From assembly GCA_004402895.1 (NCBI GenBank), contig SORT01000014.1, positions 1-39,317 on the forward strand: DNA of 39,317 nt. Direction: 5' to 3'. The notes beneath the pieces were generated by a model that was not told the DNA's origin, made no database searches, and saw only the letters and a list, made by a program, of their open reading frames with translations. Source of the DNA: Fidelibacterota bacterium MT.SAG.3 (GTDB taxonomy: Bacteria > Fidelibacterota > SORT01). Every line of letters begins with the position of its first letter. Positions within the stretch are counted from its first letter, which is position 1. The translations under genes were made by a program, and so were the position numbers. Shown here piece by piece: positions 34,414 through 39,317 of the stretch.

Positions 34414-35556
34414 CTATCCCTTTAGTTCATCAACCTTGTCTAACCGCTCCCACGTGAATCCTTCTTCATCCCTGCCGAAATGACCGTATGATGCGGTTTG
34501 CTTATAGCGTGGTACTCTCAGATCGAGCGTTGTTATCATCCCTTTAGGCGTTAGATCGAATTTATCCTCGATCAATTTTACAAATTCTGCATTTGACAGT
34601 TTTCCTGTTCCATAGGTTTCAACATGCATAGACACAGGTTCGGCTACTCCAATAGCATATGCCAGCTGTAGCTGCATTCTGTCTGCTAATCCGGCTGCGA
34701 CCAAGTTTTTGGTAATATAACGAGCCATATATGCCGCTGACCTGTCTACCTTAGTCGGATCTTTTCCTGAAAAAGCGCCGCCGCCGTGAGACGCGAATCC
34801 TCCATATGTGTCCATAATTATCTTTCTTCCGGTTAATCCTGCATCAGCCTTAGGGCCGCCTTCCACAAATTGTCCTGTGGGATTGATATGATATATTATA
34901 TCACCGTTTTGTAATAATTCTTCAGGAATAACCGGTTTAATTACAAGTTCGATCATCTCTTCCGTAAGTTTCTCCAACGTCAACGAATTAGAATAAGGAT
35001 TATGCTGTGTTGAAAGCACTACATTCTGAACTGCTACCGGTTTATCATCAACATATTTCACAGTAACCTGTGTCTTACCGTCAGGACGAAGATAATCGAC
35101 TGTTCCGGATTTTCTTAGCTCCGCGAGTTTCTTCGAGAGTTTATGAGCGAGATAGATTGGTGTCGGCATATAAGCGGGATTTTCGTTTGACGCAAATCCG
35201 AACATCATGCCCTGATCTCCCGCTCCGTCTCTGTCAACACCAAGCGCTATATCAGGTGACTGCTGATCTATACATGTAAGGACCGAACAGGTCTCCGCAT
35301 CAAATCCCATGCTGGCGTCGGTATAGCCTATCTCCTTTATGACGTCTCTTACGATTTTGGGAATTTCGACGTAAGTTTCTGTGGTGATCTCCCCGCCGAC
35401 CAGAACCATACCGGTAGTGACAAACACTTCGCACGCCACTCGACCGTTAGGATCATTTTCATAGATCGAATCTAAAACAGCATCGGAGATCTGATCGGCA
35501 ATTTTATCAGGATGCCCCTCTGTTACTGATTCGGATGTAAATAAATATTCAGACAT
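34414..35556 (-). CDS. metK: S-adenosylmethionine synthetase
   Basis: The 380-residue enzyme makes AdoMet from methionine and ATP. It shows [20 protein letters not shown] at the N-terminus, the ATP-binding [12 protein letters not shown] hexapeptide region, [12 protein letters not shown], the P-loop-like [16 protein letters not shown] and the YAIGVAEP segment. Length is normal and nothing is missing. It begins 26 bases after the sugar nucleotidyltransferase stop, so it is inside a minus-strand gene train and is followed by ahcY. Supply of AdoMet matches the radical SAM and methyltransferase genes elsewhere in the window, but that is only general. Confidence 0.97.
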   Translation of the reverse strand: MSEYLFTSESVTEGHPDKIADQISDAVLDSIYENDPNGRVACEVFVTTGMVLVGGEITTETYVEIPKIVRDVIKEIGYTDASMGFDAETCSVLTCIDQQSPDIALGVDRDGAGDQGMMFGFASNENPAYMPTPIYLAHKLSKKLAELRKSGTVDYLRPDGKTQVTVKYVDDKPVAVQNVVLSTQHNPYSNSLTLEKLTEEMIELVIKPVIPEELLQNGDIIYHINPTGQFVEGGPKADAGLTGRKIIMDTYGGFASHGGGAFSGKDPTKVDRSAAYMARYITKNLVAAGLADRMQLQLAYAIGVAEPVSMHVETYGTGKLSNAEFVKLIEDKFDLTPKGMITTLDLRVPRYKQTASYGHFGRDEEGFTWERLDKVDELKG

Positions 35557-35582
35557 TTTTCTCTATTACTCTTTTGTAAAAT

Positions 35583-36557
35583 CTAATCGAATTTTATTTC
35601 GGAGTAGTCTCCGACGCTTAATTTGCGCACTGTTCCTTGAACGTGTGCGTGTTCACCTATTAGGGAGCCTGATATACTGCAGTTTTCCAAAGTCGCCCCT
35701 TTAGCGACCACGGAGTCAGAAATGATGGTATTCTTGATTATTGCCCCTTCATCTAACGTAACATGAGGTCCCACTATAGAATTGATCAATTGCGCTGTCG
35801 GGGCAATATAGCAAGGTTCATTTATTACACTATCTTTTACAACAGGTGAACCGTTTTCAGATTTATCAAGCAGTATTCTATTGGTCTCCAATATCGAATC
35901 CCAGCTGCCGCAATCATACCAATTATCGACATTAAAAACCTCTATCTTTTCACCGGACTCGAGCATGTCCTGCAGAGCATCGGTAAGCTGAATTTCGCCT
36001 TTTGTTGTCACATTCTGCTCTATCAGCCGTTCAATTGATCTTTTCAATTTTAATTGATTTTGTATCCGGTAGATACCGGCAATGGCAAGATTACTTGTGG
36101 GATTTTCAGGTTTTTCCACAAGTTTTTGGACTTGTTTTCCGTCCATCTCCACGACTCCGAAAGCCTGTGGATTGGGCACTTCCCTTACGCCTATGAAACT
36201 TTTTGAGCTCTCCAAAATCGTTTTCAACTCTATATCAATGATCGTGTCGCCCAACATTATCAAAACAGGTTCTTCGTTATCTTCCAACGCTATATGTACC
36301 GCATGTCCCAATCCTTTACGTTCAGTTTGTTGAACTGTCCGGGTAACTTCGGGATATTGTTCATGCAGATACCGTTCGACTTGAGAAGATTCGTAACCGA
36401 CCACCACCACAATATCATCGATACCCGCTTCGATAAGAAAGTCCAATATATGTCCGATTATCGGTTTCCCCGCTACATTGAATAACACTTTGGGTGTTGT
36501 GAGTGTATGGGGTCTAAGTCTCTTACCTATCCCCGCTGCCGGCACAATAGCTTTCAA
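35583..36557 (-). CDS. Sugar-1-phosphate nucleotidyltransferase with left-handed beta-helix
   Basis: The 324-residue protein has an N-terminal GT-A-like nucleotidyltransferase domain. It shows PAAGIGKRLRPHTLTTPKVL, FNVAGKPIIGHILD, MLGDTIIDIEL, EKPENPTSNLAIAGIYRI and NWYDCGSWDSILETNR. A C-terminal hexapeptide-type beta-helix follows (about 240-324, VKDSVINEPCYIAPTAQLIN). It joins a sugar-1-phosphate to a nucleotide; the layout fits the RmlA-long/GlmU-like glucose-1-phosphate thymidylyl- or uridylyltransferases, and the sugar cannot be fixed from sequence. It probably supplies surface glycan precursors. It is located between raiA and metK on the minus strand. Confidence 0.88.
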   Translation of the reverse strand: MKAIVPAAGIGKRLRPHTLTTPKVLFNVAGKPIIGHILDFLIEAGIDDIVVVVGYESSQVERYLHEQYPEVTRTVQQTERKGLGHAVHIALEDNEEPVLIMLGDTIIDIELKTILESSKSFIGVREVPNPQAFGVVEMDGKQVQKLVEKPENPTSNLAIAGIYRIQNQLKLKRSIERLIEQNVTTKGEIQLTDALQDMLESGEKIEVFNVDNWYDCGSWDSILETNRILLDKSENGSPVVKDSVINEPCYIAPTAQLINSIVGPHVTLDEGAIIKNTIISDSVVAKGATLENCSISGSLIGEHAHVQGTVRKLSVGDYSEIKFD

Positions 36558-36635
36558 ATCAGTAATTCACCTTCCGATTTTGTTCTTAATCAATTTTCAA
36601 CTCGCTTAATATAAACTTTCTTGAGTAAACAACAA

Positions 36636-36941
36636 CTACTCTAAAATTTCATGATCAAAATCTCTCAACTTTTGTTTATATTTTTTCAGTCTTCTCCTCA
36701 TTTTTTCAGCGGCGCCGTCAATTGATTTGAACATTTCTTCGCTCGTATCTTTTGTGACAAGACTTTTTTTATAAACCCGCATTATAATTTCTGCAATATT
36801 ATCGTTTTTGATTTTTTCAAGGATAACCTGACAATCTATTATCCCATCGTATAGTTTTTCCAATCTATTAAGTTCCTCTTCTACATATTTCCCCATCTTG
36901 ATTCCTAATCGGAAATTCCTTGCCGTTATCTCTATCTTCAT
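36636..36941 (-). CDS. raiA: Ribosome hibernation promoting factor, short form
   Basis: The 101-residue protein has the HPF/YfiA fold pattern: MKIEITARNFRLGIKMGKYV, a short helix, LYDGIIDCQVILEK, AEIIMRVYKKSLVTKDTSEE, MFKSIDGAAEKMRRRLKKYK. The basic helices bind the 30S decoding region to silence ribosomes when growth slows. It lacks the extra C-terminal dimerisation domain of long HPF, so a partner such as RMF would be needed for 100S formation; none is in view. A strong ribosome binding site (GGGAGGAG on the minus strand) precedes the ATG. It lies 38 bases after xerC/D. Confidence 0.92.
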   Translation of the reverse strand: MKIEITARNFRLGIKMGKYVEEELNRLEKLYDGIIDCQVILEKIKNDNIAEIIMRVYKKSLVTKDTSEEMFKSIDGAAEKMRRRLKKYKQKLRDFDHEILE

Positions 36942-36979
36942 TCTGCTCCTCCCTTTCTCTTAAGATGAAGTCTTTAATT

Positions 36980-37939
36980 TTATTTGGTCCCTGCTCTTGG
37001 ATGAGCCTGTTTATATGCTTTCTTTAATCCTTCAGCTTCGACATGAGTATAGATCTGGGTTGTTGCAAGATCTTCATGACCGAGAAGCTCTTTAACAGCG
37101 TTGAGATCCGCGCCCCTTTCTAATAAATGAGTTGCAAATGTATGCCTGAGGGTATGCGGATTTTTTCCCTTATTCTCAACGGTCATACTCATATATTTTT
37201 TTACAATTCGTTGAATTCCTCTACCTGATAGCCGTTTTCCCTGCTTATTCAGGAAGAGAGCGACTTCGTCGCCGTCGCTGAGTTTAGAATTCCTGAATCC
37301 TATATATATTTCCAGCGCCTTCCAACCAGGTCCTCCTAAGGGTACTATCCGTTCCTTCGATCCCTTCCCGAATAATCTGACAGTTCCCGATTCTCGATTG
37401 AGGTTTTGAATATCCAACCCGACTATTTCCGATAAGCGCGCGCCTGTTCCATATAGCAGTTCCAGCAGAGCGGAGTCCCTTGCGCCGGCGAATGAATCGG
37501 CTTTTGGAGCAGTGACAAGTCTTACGGCTTCCTCCACAGAAAGCGGAGACGGAAGTTTTTTCTCTAATTTTGGGAATGAAACGCTTTTTGCGGGGTTATA
37601 ATCTATAACTCCAATTCTAATAAGATACTTGAACCACGATCTCAGCGCCGCAAGTTTTCTCGCGATGCTTTTTCGGCTTATACCTTTTTCAACCAACATT
37701 CCGAGAAAATGCCTGATTGACGCTTTATCTATCTTTTCGACTGTTATGTTCGAGTCTAAGTGATATTCGCTCAAGAAATCGTTAAACTGCGCTAAATCCA
37801 CAGCATAGGCTTGAATCGTGTTCTCCGAATAATGTAACTGCTCCTTTAACGAGATAAGAAACCGTTTAGAAGTCTCCGCAATACCGTTTCTTTTATCATC
37901 GCTCACCTCGTTCCGATTCGGATATGTTTCTGAACTCAA
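36980..37939 (-). CDS. Tyrosine recombinase of XerC/XerD type
   Basis: The 319-residue protein has an N-terminal SAM-like core-binding domain (LISLKEQLHYSENTIQAYAV) and a catalytic domain. Catalytic residues are visible: Arg in LYGTGARLSEIVGL, Lys in GKGSKERIVPL, HTLRHTFATHLL (His and Arg), GHEDL (His) and the nucleophile Tyr in TTQIYTHV. XerC/D resolve chromosome dimers at dif. Its place in a housekeeping train, rather than next to attachment sites, supports that role over a phage integrase. The TTG start overlaps the rluD stop (TTGA) by four bases, with AAGGA just upstream. Confidence 0.92.
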   Translation of the reverse strand: MSSETYPNRNEVSDDKRNGIAETSKRFLISLKEQLHYSENTIQAYAVDLAQFNDFLSEYHLDSNITVEKIDKASIRHFLGMLVEKGISRKSIARKLAALRSWFKYLIRIGVIDYNPAKSVSFPKLEKKLPSPLSVEEAVRLVTAPKADSFAGARDSALLELLYGTGARLSEIVGLDIQNLNRESGTVRLFGKGSKERIVPLGGPGWKALEIYIGFRNSKLSDGDEVALFLNKQGKRLSGRGIQRIVKKYMSMTVENKGKNPHTLRHTFATHLLERGADLNAVKELLGHEDLATTQIYTHVEAEGLKKAYKQAHPRAGTK

Positions 37940-38928
37940 ACGTCCTTCCCCATTCCAACACGGTAATGATCAATTTCAAAAAGATCTAAAGCTGACTGAA
38001 AATTCTCAGGCAGTGGCGCTTCAAAATTTACATTTTTATGGGTAACAGGATGCTTGAAACTCAATTTACTTGCATGAAGCGCTTGATACGGTAAATCGTC
38101 TAATATTTTGACGGCCAGCTTTCTTCTTTCAGCTGTAACCATTCCTGCCATCCTGCCTCTCCCTCCGTATTCATGATCACCGAAGATCGGTTTTCCCATA
38201 TTTGAAAGATGCACCCTGAGTTGATGAGTTCGTCCGGTGACAGGTTTAAGAGTAAGTAAAGAAGTAAAATCCATTTCCACATCGACGGAGTAATCCGTCC
38301 TTGCTGATTTACCTTTCTTGACCGCTGACATCTTTGTTCTGTCACTCCGGCTTCTTCCTATCGAATCCGATATTACTCCCTCCTTCTTCGGCATCATACC
38401 CCAAATCAAGGCTCTGTATTCTTTATGTATCTCCCTGTTCATGAACATGGTGGTAATTGTTGAATGCACATGGTCATTTTTAACGATCATTATCAATCCG
38501 CTCGTACCTTTGTCAAGCCGGTGAACGATTCCCGGTCTGAAAGGATCGCTGCCTGTTGATAGGTTGTTGGAATAGTGAAGCAGTGCGTTTACAAGAGTTC
38601 CTCTAAGATTACCCCGAGCAGGATGGACTACTATTCCGGCAGATTTGTTCACCACTATTAAACTCTCGTCTTCAAAAATCAGGTCCAGAGGAATATTTTC
38701 GGGTTCCGCCTTTATCGGCGGAGGAGTTGGGATATTTACTTCGATCCGTTCTCCTGGATCAACCAAGTAACTCGGGCGAACGGTTTTTCCGTCGACAAGA
38801 ACTTCATCTTCGGTAATTAATTTTTTAAGTTGAGACCTGCTGAGGTCACCGATTTGTCTCGAAAGAAACCTGTCGATCCTTTCCGGCTTTTTGTTTTCTG
38901 GAACTGAGATAGTCAGAGAATTCTTAAT
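37936..38928 (-). CDS. rluD: 23S rRNA pseudouridine synthase, RluD type
   Basis: The 330-residue protein has an N-terminal S4 RNA-binding domain (PERIDRFLSRQIGDLSRSQ, KKLITEDEVLVDGK). The RluA-family catalytic domain follows, with GIVHRLDKGTSGL (catalytic Asp), IHKEYRALIWG, LKPVTGRTHQLRVHL and PYQALHASKLSFKHP. Starting only at the ATG-like codon near 38766 would remove the S4 domain. In frame further upstream there is no ATG, GTG or TTG before the domain. The best candidate is ATT at 38926-38928, with GGAGG six bases upstream and overlapping the lspA stop as ATTAA; CTG at 38929-38931 is an alternative. It probably forms pseudouridines in helix 69 of 23S rRNA. Confidence 0.92.
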   Translation of the reverse strand: MKNSLTISVPENKKPERIDRFLSRQIGDLSRSQLKKLITEDEVLVDGKTVRPSYLVDPGERIEVNIPTPPPIKAEPENIPLDLIFEDESLIVVNKSAGIVVHPARGNLRGTLVNALLHYSNNLSTGSDPFRPGIVHRLDKGTSGLIMIVKNDHVHSTITTMFMNREIHKEYRALIWGMMPKKEGVISDSIGRSRSDRTKMSAVKKGKSARTDYSVDVEMDFTSLLTLKPVTGRTHQLRVHLSNMGKPIFGDHEYGGRGRMAGMVTAERRKLAVKILDDLPYQALHASKLSFKHPVTHKNVNFEAPLPENFQSALDLFEIDHYRVGMGKDV

Positions 38929-39317
38929 CAGTTACCTCCTCTGTGACCTCCTCTTGCGAATCATCATTTACATACCACGAAACTATGAGAAACCAGACGA
39001 GACCGACAAATACCGAAGAATCAGCTATATTGAATACCGGCCAACGGTAGCTGGCTATTCCTACATCAATGAAATCCACTACTTTACCGTATAGGACTCT
39101 TCCGATCATATTACCGATCGCTCCGCCGAATATGAGCGCCAACGGCACATAGACTATAGCTCTCTCCTGCTTGTATTTATATATATAATACAGGACGATT
39201 AAACTCGCAACCATCGACAAGCCGGTAAATATACCGAGATTAGATACTTTGATACTGAACGCCAATCCCTTGTTTTCAACAAACGTAAATTTCAGAAACG
39301 TCCCGATAATATCAAAA
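38924..39317 (-). CDS. lspA: Prolipoprotein signal peptidase, 5' end beyond window
   Basis: About 130 residues are visible. FTFVENKGLAFSI is the conserved NxGxAF region, followed by transmembrane segments, GGAIGNMIGRVLYGKVVDFID and FNIADSSVFVG. The two catalytic Asp are present (VVDF and IADSS). The Asp of the common GNxxDR motif is Gly here (GNMIGR), a position conserved in many but not all LspA proteins. LspA cleaves lipoprotein signal peptides after lipidation, which fits the several lipoproteins in this window. The C-terminal tail is short and acidic (DDSQEEVTEEVTD), and its codons also hold the ribosome binding site of rluD. The N-terminus runs off the right edge. Confidence 0.92.
   Translation of the reverse strand, partial: FDIIGTFLKFTFVENKGLAFSIKVSNLGIFTGLSMVASLIVLYYIYKYKQERAIVYVPLALIFGGAIGNMIGRVLYGKVVDFIDVGIASYRWPVFNIADSSVFVGLVWFLIVSWYVNDDSQEEVTEEVTD

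Noticed and set aside
35557-35582. SAM riboswitch before metK
   Set aside because: Only 26 bases separate it from the preceding gene, so there is no room for one.

Overview
The window looks like a chromosome segment of an AT-rich bacterium of the FCB assemblage, most probably Candidatus Neomarinimicrobiota (Marinimicrobia/SAR406). That placement is inference. It rests on remnants of type IX secretion C-terminal sorting domains (fragments ending in RKMVLLK or RKRVLMK), a long multi-SLBB export protein, FadL/PorV-type barrels, lipoproteins with a TolB propeller, and frequent TTG/GTG starts. No rRNA or 16S-type marker is present to confirm it.

Left part (1-6400): a gene cut by the window edge, an FTR1-type iron permease behind a promoter with a Fur-like box, then gene debris (rhodanese fragment, type IX sorting-domain fragment, serine recombinase tail). 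A GT-C-like membrane protein, a decayed ORF, a Wzi-like outer-membrane protein and a second sorting-domain fragment next to tRNA-Asn follow. 6779-10083 is an ordinary metabolic cluster: 2-oxoacid dehydrogenase E2, lipoyl synthase (which makes the E2 cofactor) and epoxyqueuosine reductase.

10084-21620 is an accessory region. It holds a lysine-rich protein built from eight 22-residue repeats, a dead Hin-type invertase, a sigma-factor-like gene behind a leader with competing Shine-Dalgarno pairings, a UDP-glucuronate decarboxylase-like epimerase, an eight-SLBB polysaccharide export protein, two degraded transposases, a truncated PEP mutase fused at its end to a copy of the gene at the window start, an O-methyltransferase and a small lipoprotein. 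Surface-polysaccharide functions (GT-C protein, Wzi, epimerase, SLBB) are scattered among mobile-element remains.

21621-28078 carries a Y-family polymerase homologue lacking all three catalytic carboxylates but keeping a beta-clamp motif, a TolB-like lipoprotein directly behind tRNA-Gly, a B12-dependent ribonucleotide reductase with NrdR-like boxes, and an OGG1-type glycosylase. DNA precursor synthesis and DNA damage handling are thus adjacent.

28086-39317 is a housekeeping region read on the minus strand: lspA, rluD, xerC/D, raiA, sugar nucleotidyltransferase, metK, ahcY, a large lipoprotein overlapping an outer-membrane barrel, then pyrH and frr. Several pairs overlap by 4-8 bases. The best candidates for something undescribed are the 11/22-residue repeat protein, the leader of the sigma-like gene, the inactive polymerase homologue and the coupled lipoprotein/barrel pair.
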